A stretch of DNA of 64,000 nt, taken from Pseudomonas nitroreducens. Lineage in GTDB: Bacteria > Pseudomonadota > Gammaproteobacteria > Pseudomonadales > Pseudomonadaceae. The position numbers and the translations under genes were made by a program. The number at the start of each line of letters is the position of its first letter. Within the stretch, counting starts at the first letter, position 1. Where the stretch lies: NCBI RefSeq assembly GCF_014204515.1, contig NZ_JACHLI010000029.1, positions 39,386 through 103,385 on the forward strand, given 5' to 3'. The notes beneath the pieces were generated by a model. It made no database searches and was not told the origin of the DNA. It worked only from the letters and a program-made list of their open reading frames with translations. Shown piece by piece: positions 28,647 to 36,927 of this stretch.

Positions 28647-29498
28647 ATGGACGATACGAACATCATCAATGTCGGTACGGAGAAGTTCAACGCACTGTGG
28701 GCGACGGTTTCGCAGTACGCGCTCGCATTCGGTGTGAAGATCCTCGTCGCGATTCTCTTCTGGGTCCTGGGCCGCTGGCTGATCAGCTTCGCGGTCGGTC
28801 TGGTGGAGAAGGCCCTGGCCCGACAGAGCGTCGACCCGACGGTACTGCGCTACGTCGGCTCCTTCATCACCGTTACCCTGAACATCCTCCTGGTGGTCGG
28901 CATCCTCGGCTACTTCGGCGTGCAGACCACCAGCCTCGCCGCACTGATCGCCGCCATCGGCCTGGCCATCGGCATGGCCTGGTCGGGCCTGCTGGCAAAC
29001 CTGGCGGCCGGCGGCTTCATCATCGTGCTGCGGCCGTTCAAGGTCGGCGACTTCGTCAGCGCCGGCGGCGTGACCGGCACCGTCAAGGAGATCGGCCTGT
29101 TCGCCACGGCGATCAACACCCCGGACAACGTCCTGACCCTGGTGGGCAACAACAAGATCTTCAGCGACACCATCCAGAACTTCACCCACAACACCTTCCG
29201 CCGCGTGGACCTCAAGGCCCAGCTCTCCGGCGCCGCCGACTACGCCGCCGCCGCCGCGGTGCTCAAGGAGCGCATCGCCGCGATCCCCAACGTGCTGAGC
29301 GACCCGCCGGTGGATGTGGAAATCCTCGAGTTCAACCTCGTCGGCCCGGTGCTCGCGGTGCGCCCGTACTGCCACAACGACAACTACTGGCAGGTCTACT
29401 TCGACACCAACCGCACCATCAAGGAAGCCCTGGGCACCGACTTCCCGGCACCGATGCCGGCGCAGACGGTGATCGTCCAGCAGTCGACCAGCGGCTGA
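28647..29498 (+). CDS. mscS: small-conductance mechanosensitive channel (MscS family)
   Basis: An osmotic safety valve of the inner membrane, 283 aa, close to E. coli MscS. Three membrane helices are visible, near residues 22-46, 67-87 and 93-128. The third is the glycine/alanine-rich pore helix (AAIGLAIGMAWSGLLANLAAGG). The beta domain follows (RPFKVGDFV, TVKEIGLFATAINTPDN, IFSDTIQNFTHN), then the C-terminal alpha/beta domain. It is preceded by 110 non-coding bases and followed by its own terminator, so it is monocistronic. Confidence 0.94.
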   Translation: MDDTNIINVGTEKFNALWATVSQYALAFGVKILVAILFWVLGRWLISFAVGLVEKALARQSVDPTVLRYVGSFITVTLNILLVVGILGYFGVQTTSLAALIAAIGLAIGMAWSGLLANLAAGGFIIVLRPFKVGDFVSAGGVTGTVKEIGLFATAINTPDNVLTLVGNNKIFSDTIQNFTHNTFRRVDLKAQLSGAADYAAAAAVLKERIAAIPNVLSDPPVDVEILEFNLVGPVLAVRPYCHNDNYWQVYFDTNRTIKEALGTDFPAPMPAQTVIVQQSTSG

Positions 29499-29516
29499 TC
29501 CAGGCTGCCATGAAGC

Positions 29517-29545
29517 AGGCCACCCTCGCGGTGGCCTTTCTTTTC
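29517..29545 (+). terminator. terminator after mscS
   Basis: AGGCCACC and GGTGGCCT around CTCGC, followed by TTCTTTT. The remaining 200 bases before pilV show no gene and no clear promoter. Confidence 0.72.
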
Positions 29546-29757
29546 CGCGCGCTGACGGCTGGCAGGAACTCGCGGACCAGTGGCTGTCGCCGCCGATTAC
29601 CTTCGCTGAGCTGCGCCCGATCGCCGGCGCCGGGCAGAAATTTCCCGAAGGATTCCGGGCGCGGTCTGGCTGACCGGCCCCTCGTTCCCCTCGCACTCTA
29701 GGAACCGCAGCGCCGTCAGCGGCGATGCGCAATCCGTTCCGCGGCGAGGCGAAAGGC

Positions 29758-30231
29758 ATGGACAGTCGCTTGCCGGCCAGGGGGTTCTCCCTGGTCGAAC
29801 TGCTCGTTTCAGTGCTCATCCTGTCCGTCGGCCTGCTCGGGCTGGCGGGGTTGCAGAGTGTCAGCGTCGCTGCCGGTTACAGCTCGCTGCAACGCTCGCA
29901 GGCCTCGTGGCTGGCCAGCGAGATGACCGATCTGCTGCGGGCGAACCCGACCGCGGCACGGGCGGGCGCCTACAACCTCGACTTCGCCGAACCTGGCGCG
30001 GGGTGCCCGTCCAGCGTCGCTGGCAGTCGGGCGCAGCTCGATCTCGGCCAGTGGCGCAAGGCGCTGTGCACGGCACTGGGAGACTCGGCCAGCGGTCTGG
30101 TGCAGGTGTCGCGCGCCGGTGAGCTGTACCGGGTGGAGGTCGGCGTGCGCTGGGACGACAGCCGCACGCAGCGCCGGCTCGCCGACGAGGTCGAGCACTG
30201 GGCGACCTTCACCTACCGCACGGCACTCTGA
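29758..30231 (+). CDS. pilV: type IV pilus minor pilin PilV
   Basis: A minor pilin of 157 aa. The prepilin peptidase site is ARG|FSLVELL, with Glu at +5 and a hydrophobic helix after it. Minor pilins PilV, PilW, PilX and PilE prime pilus assembly and place PilY1 at the tip. Start ATG 29758 was chosen so that the leader is nine residues; an upstream start at 29725 would make it unusually long. First gene of pilV-pilW-pilX-pilY1-pilE. Unlike the canonical P. aeruginosa cluster there is no fimU in front. Confidence 0.9.
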   Translation: MDSRLPARGFSLVELLVSVLILSVGLLGLAGLQSVSVAAGYSSLQRSQASWLASEMTDLLRANPTAARAGAYNLDFAEPGAGCPSSVAGSRAQLDLGQWRKALCTALGDSASGLVQVSRAGELYRVEVGVRWDDSRTQRRLADEVEHWATFTYRTAL

Positions 30232-30232
30232 C

Positions 30233-31186
30233 ATGGCCTGCCCTGCGCAGCGTGGTTTGTCGCTGGTGGAACTGCTGATTGCCATGGCCCTCGGCCTGGT
30301 GCTGTTGGCGGGTGTGCTGGAGGTGGTGCTGGGCAGCAAGCGGACCTACCAGGCCAGCCAAGGCCTTGCCGAACTGCAGGAAAGCGGCCGTTTCGCCCTC
30401 GACATCATCGCCCAGGATTTGCGCGCTGCCGGCTTTGCCGGTGCCTGTCCGGCCGGGCTGGTGAATGCCAGCGGCTTCAGCGCGGCGTCATTCGCCCTGC
30501 AGCACGGCGGCATCGAGGGCTACGGCAGTGGGATGAGCGAGCCGGACTGGCTGCCGTCCCGAAGGCTGGCGAACACCGATGCAGTGTTGCTGCGCTATGT
30601 CGGCGAACCGGCGCTGGCGGTGAGTTCGATCACCGGCAACCAGGCGCGGCTGGCGTCTTCCGCTGCGGTGGTCGGGGTGCCCTACCTGCTGTCCGATCTG
30701 CAGTCCTGCCTGCTGCTGCGCAACGACGGCAGCGCGACCACGCTGGCCGCAGACCGCCCGCTGACGCATTTCCTGGCAGCGGCCAGCCGCGCCTACCGCT
30801 ATCGCTACGTCATCTACTGGATCGGCAAGGGCGAGGATGGCACGCCGGGGCTCTTCGCCAGCGATAACAGTGCGAACAATGGTCTGCCGCAGAGCAGCGA
30901 GCTGGTCTCCGGCGTTGCGGGGATGAGCCTGCGCTATGGCGTCAGCGCTGACGCTGGCGAAGCGGTCACGGCCTACAGGGCGGCAAAGGAAATGACCGCT
31001 GCCGATTGGCGCAGGGTGCGCACCGTTCGCGTCAGCCTGCTGCTGCAGAGCCTCACCCGCAACGTCGACGAAACTCCCACTGCGCTGCTGTTCGACGGCC
31101 GGACCCTGGCCGCCAACGCCGAGCGCCGTCTGCGCCTGGTGATGGGCAGCACCACGGCGCTGCGCAATGCCGCAGGAGGTGAGTGA
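30233..31186 (+). CDS. pilW: type IV pilus minor pilin PilW
   Basis: A 317-aa minor pilin with processing site QRG|LSLVELLIAM and Glu at +5. The large globular domain ends in the motif TVRVSLLLQSLTRN typical of PilW, followed by a strand with NAERRLRLVM. It starts one base after the pilV stop and overlaps the pilX start by one base, so translation is coupled. The length is slightly above P. aeruginosa PilW. Confidence 0.9.
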   Translation: MACPAQRGLSLVELLIAMALGLVLLAGVLEVVLGSKRTYQASQGLAELQESGRFALDIIAQDLRAAGFAGACPAGLVNASGFSAASFALQHGGIEGYGSGMSEPDWLPSRRLANTDAVLLRYVGEPALAVSSITGNQARLASSAAVVGVPYLLSDLQSCLLLRNDGSATTLAADRPLTHFLAAASRAYRYRYVIYWIGKGEDGTPGLFASDNSANNGLPQSSELVSGVAGMSLRYGVSADAGEAVTAYRAAKEMTAADWRRVRTVRVSLLLQSLTRNVDETPTALLFDGRTLAANAERRLRLVMGSTTALRNAAGGE

Positions 31187-31644
31187 TGTGGCGGCGCGCT
31201 GAAGGCGGGGCGATCCTGCTGGTCACCCTGGTGATGCTGTTGCTGCTGACCCTCATCGGCCTGGCCGGCATGCGCCTGGCGAGCCTGGAAGAGCGCATCG
31301 CCGGCAACCTGCGCGATCGCCAGCTGGCGTTCCAGGCCGCCGAGACGGCGCTGCGGCAGGGCGAGTTGGCGGCCCGCGAGCTGTACCGACAGGCGCGCGC
31401 CGACAGCACGGCGTATGACGTTGGTGCGCAGGTCATCCTGGCGGACACCGACCTCGCGCGTCCACCGCGCTACCAGCTGAAGCTGCTGCGGCTGCTGGTC
31501 AACGAAGGGCTGGAGGTGGGCAAGGGCCAGTCGGCGTACGGCGTGGCGCTGGAAGTCAGTGCCACGGGCTACGGGGTACGCCGCCAGCCTTCCGGCGAGC
31601 CGGTCTCCAGCGCGCGGCTGCTCAGCATCTACTTCATTCGCTGA
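31186..31644 (+). CDS. pilX: type IV pilus minor pilin PilX
   Basis: A 152-aa PilX-like pilin. After a short basic leader comes GGAILLVTLVMLLLLTLIGLAGM, without Glu at +5, as is usual for PilX/GspK-type subunits that sit at the filament tip. The PilX signature ERIAGNLRDRQLAFQAAETALRQGE follows. ATG 31186 has AGGAGG six bases upstream; GTG 31183 is less well placed. The stop overlaps the next reading frame. Confidence 0.9.
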   Translation: MWRRAEGGAILLVTLVMLLLLTLIGLAGMRLASLEERIAGNLRDRQLAFQAAETALRQGELAARELYRQARADSTAYDVGAQVILADTDLARPPRYQLKLLRLLVNEGLEVGKGQSAYGVALEVSATGYGVRRQPSGEPVSSARLLSIYFIR

Positions 31645-31664
31645 TGGGCGGGCAGGAGGCGGTT

Positions 31665-34600
31665 GTGGCAGGCAGAGCGATGGGCGTGGTGGCGTTGCTT
31701 CTGGGGCTGCTCGGTACGGCCAGTGCCGCGCCGATCAGCCAGTTGCCGTTGCAGCACGGAGGTGGCGCTGCGGGCAGCTTGCTGCTGTTGCCCTCGACGG
31801 CGCACTCGGCAATGGCCGCCGCGGCTCATCCTGGCGAGCGCTACGCTCCCGCGCTGGCCTATGTCGGCTACTTCGATCCGGACAAGTGTTATGGACAGGA
31901 GCCCGCGCAGCTGTACTTCGTCCCCCAGGGAGCGGCACTCGGACACCTGTGCACGGGGGCCTGGAGTGGCAACTTCCTCAACTGGGCGACAGCCCAGCGC
32001 CTCGACGTGCTGCGCGCCGCGCTGACCGGCGGTGACCGCTACCTCGACGGCGGCGATGGCGTGACCGTGTTGCAGAAAGCGCGCAACACGCGGGTCGACG
32101 GCCAGTTCACCGATCGGCAGGTATCGGCTCGAGAAGTGGCGGGGGCAACACCGTTTTCCGGATCGGCCCTGTATCTGCGGATTGCCGGGCAGGATCGCGA
32201 TCTGCTGTTCAGCCGCAGTCCGGCGTTTCCCGGTGAGCCACAGGAGTATCGAAGCGGAGCCCTGCTGGAGGCGAGCGCAAGCTATCGACTGCCGGTGCGG
32301 GTGCAGGTCTGCGTGGTGGGCATGCTGGAGCGCAACTGTCGCCGCCATGGCCCGGGGTTCAAGCCCGAAGGGTTGCTGCAGCGCTACGCCGGACGGTTGC
32401 GCTTCAGCGTAGTGGCCCGCTCTGGCGGCGATGGGACCGCGGCGCTGCAGGTAGAGCAACGGTTCATTGGTCCGCAACGGGATGACGGTAGCGCAAATCC
32501 CCTGGCGGAGTGGTCGGCGCAGGGCGTGCTGCTGGCCAACCCTGACCGTGATGCTGGCGGCAGCAGCGGCGTGATCATCTATCTCAACCGCTTCGACGAG
32601 GTGGGATTGCGCCAGGCGGATGATCCGGGCGAGTCGTTGTATGCGGCGATGCGTTACCTGCGACACCCGGGCAGCTCGGCGGCCGGTACCGCTGCCGGCG
32701 ATCCGATCAGCCATGCCTGCCAGCGCAACAGCGTCCTGGGCTTCGGTAGCTCGGGTGGGGCGGCGGTCGGTGAAGGTCTGTCGCGACTCGCAGCACCGGA
32801 TCGGCTGCTCGATCTGCCCCAGGCCAGCCGTCGCGTGGCCTTGCTCGAAGGTGCGACGGCCGGCGGCGCGGCCCTGGATTTTGCCGGTCTCGCCTACGAT
32901 GCCCATGTCGGCGATCTGCGTCCCGACCTGCCGGGCCGGCAGCGCCTGTCCCTCTACTGGTTGCCCGGCGAAACGGTGGCCAGTGGCAGTGCGCTTTGGT
33001 TGGCGACGAAGTACGGCGGATTCAGCGTTCCCGTGGGCTATCGCCATGGGCGCGACCTGCCGTTGCCCCTGGCGTGGTGGAGCGATGCAGGCTCGCCCGG
33101 CCCGGAGCATCCGGCCAACCTGCTCGACTCCGCGGCGCCGGAGCGCTGGCACGATCAACTGCAGCGGGTGTTCGTGCGCGCGGTGGAAGAGGGCGCCGAC
33201 GGCAGCGTCTCGCTCCTTGCGGCAGGAGGTCCCGGAGAGCTGTTCAGTACGCGGCTGGACTCGGCACGTTGGAGCGGCGACCTGTTGCTCTGGCGGGAGG
33301 GAATGGCGGCTGCGGTCTGGTCGGCGGCTCGGCGGCTGGATGAGCTGAGCGAGGCCCAGCTGGGCAAACGGAACATCCTCACGGTGCGCACGCCCGAACC
33401 TGGGCAGGTGGCGCGCAACGGGGTGTCCTTTGCCTGGAGTGCGCTGGACGGGGCGCAGCGCCTGGCGCTGGCTGCCGATGTCGGCGACGGCGAACAGCGG
33501 CTCGCCTACCTGCGCGGTTCCCGGCAGGAGGAGCGCGACTCCGCCACCAGCTCCCGCGCCTATCGGCAGCGCGACAGTCGACTGGGCGACATCGTCCACT
33601 CGCGCCCCGCTTACTCCTGGCACGACCCGCAACCCTATGCCGCGCTGCCGCCGCCACTGGGCGACGCGTACCGCGAATTCCTCGCTGGCGACGCCTATCG
33701 GCAGCGGGCGCCGCTGGTGGCGGTGGGGGCCAACGACGGCATGCTGCATGGCTTCGATGCACGGGACGGGCGTGAACTGTTCGCCTATGTGCCGGCCGCC
33801 GTGTTCGGCCACCTGCGCGAACTGGCGGAGCCGGGCTATGTGCATCGCTTCTACGTCGACGGCTCGCCCACCTTTGGCAATGCCTGGGTTGCCGGGCGTT
33901 GGCGCACGTTGCTGGTGGGCACGCCGGGCGTCGGCGGCCGCAGCGTTTTCGCCCTGGACGTCAGCGATCCGCAGCGGCTGCAGCCCGGCAGTGTGCTCTG
34001 GGAATTCAGCGCTCCCGAGCTGGGTTACAGCCTGGGCCGTCCAGCACTGCTGGCGCTGGCCTCGGGCCGCTTCGTGGTGGCGCTGTCTTCCGGCGCCAGG
34101 GACCTGGAGGGCGACGAGGGCTTTCTCTGGTTGCTCGATGCGGCGGATGGCCAGGCGCTGCGGCGTATCCGCCTGCCCGGCGCCGGGGACCTGGGGCCGG
34201 TGACGGCGATCAGCAGCGTCGGTGGCGTGACGGCGGATCGCCTGTACCTGGGGGACAGCCGTGGCCAGGTCTGGCGCGTCGACCTCGCCGGCGAGGACGG
34301 CAGCGATTCGGCGATTCCCGCCTCCCTCGGCGGCGGACCGCTGTTCCAGGCGCTGGACGCCAACGGAGCGGCGCAGGCGATCACGGCGCCCCTTGCGGTG
34401 GTCGACGATACCGCGGGCGCACTGCGGCTGTTGTTCGGCACCGGCCGCTATTACCGGGTGGGCGACGACCTGGCGGCGCCGGAGAAGGTCGACAGCCTGT
34501 ATGGCCTCGTCGACAACGGCCAGTCGATTGCCGGGCGCTCGCGATTGGCGCCACGGCGGCTGGCACCGACGGAGCTCGGCACTTCGGAAGATGCCGGGCG

Positions 34601-34958
34601 CGGCTGGTACCTGGACCTGCCGGCGGACGGCAGCCGGGTGATCGAGCAGGCGCAGGTGCGCTCGGGGCGTTTCGTGCTGTTCAACCTGATCACGCCCGGA
34701 AGCGATCCCTGTGACGATCCCTTGCGCCATCGCGCGATGCTGCTGGATAGCTCCAGCGGCAGCGAGCCCGACGCAGCACGGGCGACGACATTGGCCGCTA
34801 CCGGTGCGACGCTCGAACAACCCTCTGCGGTGCTGCTGCAACCGGGGGAAGAGGGCGGCGTTCGCTGGTCGACCCTGGACGAGCAGGGCGCCCCGCGGAC
34901 GCAACAGCTCGCCGTGCCGAACGACAGCGGCCGCAAGGCCTGGCAGGAGTTGCGCTGA
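31665..34958 (+). CDS. pilY1: PilY1-like type IV pilus tip protein, calcium loop degenerate
   Basis: A large secreted pilus-associated protein, 1097 aa from GTG 31665. That start has AGGAGG five bases ahead; ATG 31644, overlapping pilX, is the alternative. A signal peptide ends near TASAAP. The N-terminal half contains the PilC/PilY entry GAWSGNFLNWATAQRLDVLR and CQRNSVLGFG. The C-terminal beta-propeller follows (VGANDGMLHGFDARDGRELFAYVP, LYLGDSRGQVWRVDL). In characterised PilY1 an EF-hand-like DxDxDxxxD loop lies just before the last motif; here residues 850-858 read SSVGGVTAD, keeping only the final Asp. PilY1 controls pilus extension and retraction, so calcium dependence may be lost. No PilY2 gene follows. 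Confidence 0.88.
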   Translation: MAGRAMGVVALLLGLLGTASAAPISQLPLQHGGGAAGSLLLLPSTAHSAMAAAAHPGERYAPALAYVGYFDPDKCYGQEPAQLYFVPQGAALGHLCTGAWSGNFLNWATAQRLDVLRAALTGGDRYLDGGDGVTVLQKARNTRVDGQFTDRQVSAREVAGATPFSGSALYLRIAGQDRDLLFSRSPAFPGEPQEYRSGALLEASASYRLPVRVQVCVVGMLERNCRRHGPGFKPEGLLQRYAGRLRFSVVARSGGDGTAALQVEQRFIGPQRDDGSANPLAEWSAQGVLLANPDRDAGGSSGVIIYLNRFDEVGLRQADDPGESLYAAMRYLRHPGSSAAGTAAGDPISHACQRNSVLGFGSSGGAAVGEGLSRLAAPDRLLDLPQASRRVALLEGATAGGAALDFAGLAYDAHVGDLRPDLPGRQRLSLYWLPGETVASGSALWLATKYGGFSVPVGYRHGRDLPLPLAWWSDAGSPGPEHPANLLDSAAPERWHDQLQRVFVRAVEEGADGSVSLLAAGGPGELFSTRLDSARWSGDLLLWREGMAAAVWSAARRLDELSEAQLGKRNILTVRTPEPGQVARNGVSFAWSALDGAQRLALAADVGDGEQRLAYLRGSRQEERDSATSSRAYRQRDSRLGDIVHSRPAYSWHDPQPYAALPPPLGDAYREFLAGDAYRQRAPLVAVGANDGMLHGFDARDGRELFAYVPAAVFGHLRELAEPGYVHRFYVDGSPTFGNAWVAGRWRTLLVGTPGVGGRSVFALDVSDPQRLQPGSVLWEFSAPELGYSLGRPALLALASGRFVVALSSGARDLEGDEGFLWLLDAADGQALRRIRLPGAGDLGPVTAISSVGGVTADRLYLGDSRGQVWRVDLAGEDGSDSAIPASLGGGPLFQALDANGAAQAITAPLAVVDDTAGALRLLFGTGRYYRVGDDLAAPEKVDSLYGLVDNGQSIAGRSRLAPRRLAPTELGTSEDAGRGWYLDLPADGSRVIEQAQVRSGRFVLFNLITPGSDPCDDPLRHRAMLLDSSSGSEPDAARATTLAATGATLEQPSAVLLQPGEEGGVRWSTLDEQGAPRTQQLAVPNDSGRKAWQELR

Positions 34959-34959
34959 G

Positions 34960-35361
34960 ATGAAGGCTGTCCGCGCTATGGGCGGCGGCTTCACGCTGCT
35001 GGAGCTGCTCGTCACCCTGGCGCTGATGGGCATCCTCCTGGCCATCGCCCTGCCGAGCTACCAGGAACACATCCGTCGTGCCGGCCGGGTGGAGGCGCAG
35101 AAGTCGCTGGTGGAGCTGGCTCAGTACCTGGAGCGCTACTACAGCAGCCAGGGCAGCTACCGCGAGGCGACCCTGCCCTTCCTGCGCTCCCCGCGTTCCG
35201 GCGGGCCGGTGCGCTACCGGCTGGGTTTCGGCGACGTCCCGGATGCCGCCGGATTCACGCTGATCGCCGAACCCCAGGGCAATATGGTGGACGACCGCTG
35301 CGGCACGCTGACGCTGACCAGCAGCGGGCTGCGCGGCGCGGCGGCGGAGCGCTGCTGGTAG
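34960..35361 (+). CDS. pilE: type IV pilus minor pilin PilE
   Basis: A 133-aa pilin with cleavage site GGG|FTLLELLVTLALMGILL and Glu at +5. It has the PilE-type helix YQEHIRRAGRVEAQKSLVELAQYLERYY and a C-terminal disulfide pair (Cys in DDRCGTL and in ERCW). It starts two bases after pilY1 with AGGAG upstream and closes the operon. It is convergent with the LOG-family gene only seven bases away, leaving no room for a separate terminator. Confidence 0.9.
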   Translation: MKAVRAMGGGFTLLELLVTLALMGILLAIALPSYQEHIRRAGRVEAQKSLVELAQYLERYYSSQGSYREATLPFLRSPRSGGPVRYRLGFGDVPDAAGFTLIAEPQGNMVDDRCGTLTLTSSGLRGAAAERCW

Positions 35362-35368
35362 CGGCGCC

Positions 35369-35956
35369 TCAGGTCGGCGTGCGGTCCACCCACTTGGGTG
35401 CGGCCAGTGGCTTCCAGGCGGCCAGGGCGCTGACCAGCTCGGCGGGGCTGGCGGCGCGCTGCAGCATGTCGCGGTGCGGCTGGCGCACGAAGCGCTCCTG
35501 CACCAGGTGGTCGAGGAAGGTCAGCAGCGGGTCGAAGAAGCCGTTCACTTCCAGCAGTCCCAGCGGCTTGGCGTGGTAGCCCAGCTGACCCCAGGTCCAG
35601 ACTTCGAAGAGTTCTTCCAGGGTGCCGAGGCCGCCGGGCAGGGCGATGAAGGCGTCGCTCAGCTCGGCCATGCGAGCCTTGCGCGCGTGCATGCCGTCCA
35701 CCACTTCCAGGCGCGTCAGGCCGCTGTGGCCGACTTCGGCGTCCTTCAGGCTCTGCGGGATGATGCCGATGACTTCGCCGCCAGCGGCCAGCGCGGCATT
35801 GGCCACCATGCCCATCAGGCCCACGGCGCCGCCGCCGTAGACCAGCTGGATGCCGTTCTCGGCGAGGTAGCGGCCGAGGGCTTCGGCAGCTTCCTGGTAG
35901 ATCGGGGTGGCGCCGGGGCTGGCGCCGCAGAATACGCAGATGGAACGCAAGGTCAT
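35369..35956 (-). CDS. LOG-family nucleotide 5'-monophosphate phosphoribohydrolase (TIGR00730)
   Basis: A Rossmann-like lysine-decarboxylase-motif protein that hydrolyses nucleoside monophosphates to base and ribose 5-phosphate; plant relatives make active cytokinin. The motif PGGLGTLEELFEVWTWGQLG contains the catalytic Glu and the phosphate-binding glycines, and VYGGGAVGLMG is the N-terminal phosphate loop. Length 195 aa matches P. aeruginosa PA4923, its likely orthologue. AGGAG precedes the ATG. There is no decarboxylase activity in this group despite the old name. Confidence 0.92.
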   Translation of the reverse strand: MTLRSICVFCGASPGATPIYQEAAEALGRYLAENGIQLVYGGGAVGLMGMVANAALAAGGEVIGIIPQSLKDAEVGHSGLTRLEVVDGMHARKARMAELSDAFIALPGGLGTLEELFEVWTWGQLGYHAKPLGLLEVNGFFDPLLTFLDHLVQERFVRQPHRDMLQRAASPAELVSALAAWKPLAAPKWVDRTPT

Positions 35957-36052
35957 GGATCACTCCTCTTCAAGCGGGCCTCGTCATGCTGGCCTCGTTT
36001 TGCAGGCCGTCAGGGTAGCGGCAGAGCGAGGGGCGACCAAGCCGAAAATCCG

Positions 36053-36157
36053 CTACGCCAATTCGCTGCGACGAAAACTGCCAGCGCTCGCCGCCTGGGC
36101 GTAGCAGGCGAGCAGGTCGTGCAGCAACGGGCTTTGTAACAGGGGGAAACGGTGCAT
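36053..36157 (-). CDS. possible 34-aa small protein
   Basis: A short frame starting ATG with AGGAG eight bases upstream, beginning MHRFPLLQSPLLHDLLACYA and ending RSELA. It lies in the 410-base gap between the LOG gene and azurin and reads toward the LOG gene. The first half is hydrophobic with one Cys, the second half basic. It resembles no family I can name with confidence. A frame of this size can arise by chance, but the ribosome site is good. Confidence 0.35.
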   Translation of the reverse strand: MHRFPLLQSPLLHDLLACYAQAASAGSFRRSELA

Positions 36158-36280
36158 GGCGCGAACTCCTGTTGGGCCGGGGGGAGGCGTCTATGCTAGG
36201 CGGGGTGCGCTGATCTGCCTCGTTGATCCTGCCGATCGACCTGATAGACAGTTCGAAGCTTGGCTCGTGGCCGATGGCCA

Positions 36281-36294
36281 TTGATGCAGATCAG
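36281..36294 (+). promoter_or_regulatory. ANR/FNR-type box upstream of azurin
   Basis: TTGAT-GCAG-ATCAG matches the TTGAT-N4-ATCAA palindrome at nine of ten positions and lies 72-85 bases before the azurin ATG. P. aeruginosa azurin is known to be controlled by ANR and RpoS. No other feature except the small frame is visible in this 410-base gap. Confidence 0.65.
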
Positions 36295-36365
36295 GGGAAC
36301 CCCGATCACGATCGGGCAGTCTTCCCTATCAGGATTCTCCGCCCAACCTGCCTAGGAGGCATGTC

Positions 36366-36812
36366 ATGTTCCGTAAACTCGCCGCTGTATCCCTGCTTGG
36401 CCTGTTCAGTGCCCCGCTGCTGGCCGCCGAATGCTCCGTGGACATCCAGGGCAACGACCAGATGCAGTTCAGCACCAACGCCATCAGCGTGGACAAGAGC
36501 TGCAAGAGCTTCACCGTGAACCTGTCCCATCCGGGCAGCCTGCCGAAGAACGTCATGGGCCATAACTGGGTGCTGACCACCGCCGCCGACATGCAGGGCG
36601 TGGTGACCGATGGCATGGCCGCCGGCCTGGACAAGAACTACATCAAGGATGGCGACACCCGCGTGATCGCCCACACCAAGATCATCGGTTCCGGTGAGAA
36701 GGACTCGGTGACCTTCGACGTCTCCAAGCTGAAGGCCGGTGATGAATACACCTTCTTCTGCTCCTTCCCGGGCCACTCGGCCATGATGAAGGGCACCCTG
36801 ACCCTGAAGTGA
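36366..36812 (+). CDS. azu: azurin precursor
   Basis: A periplasmic type I blue copper protein that shuttles electrons in respiration and denitrification. A 20-residue signal peptide ends SAPLLA, followed by the mature start AECSVDIQGNDQ. The copper ligands are all present: His in MGHNW, and Cys, His and Met in FFCSFPGHSAMM; the disulfide cysteines lie in AECSV and KSCKSF. Length 148 aa is standard. It is monocistronic, with an ANR-like box upstream and a perfect terminator behind. Confidence 0.98.
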   Translation: MFRKLAAVSLLGLFSAPLLAAECSVDIQGNDQMQFSTNAISVDKSCKSFTVNLSHPGSLPKNVMGHNWVLTTAADMQGVVTDGMAAGLDKNYIKDGDTRVIAHTKIIGSGEKDSVTFDVSKLKAGDEYTFFCSFPGHSAMMKGTLTLK

Positions 36813-36849
36813 TCCGGGCTTCCTGAGCCAGGAAATCCGCTATCCGAAG

Positions 36850-36875
36850 AGCCCGACCCATGGTCGGGCTTTTTA
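36850..36875 (+). terminator. terminator after azurin
   Basis: A perfect nine-base-pair stem AGCCCGACC/GGTCGGGCT with CAT loop, followed by five T. Confidence 0.88.
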
Positions 36876-36927
36876 TTTCATGAAAGAACGTTACCGTGTT
36901 CCTGCCTGAGAACTCGACGGGGGACCC

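Noticed and set aside
31629..35045. A 1138-codon open frame on the minus strand opposite pilX-pilY1-pilE
   Set aside because: It mirrors the high third-position GC of the plus-strand genes, has a composition rich in Arg, Gln and His with no domain, and lacks a ribosome site; the plus strand encodes recognisable PilY1 and pilins.
35970..36281. A 103-codon minus-strand frame in the azurin upstream gap
   Set aside because: No ribosome site and Arg/Pro/Ser-rich composition; it runs into the azurin regulatory DNA and overlaps the better small frame.
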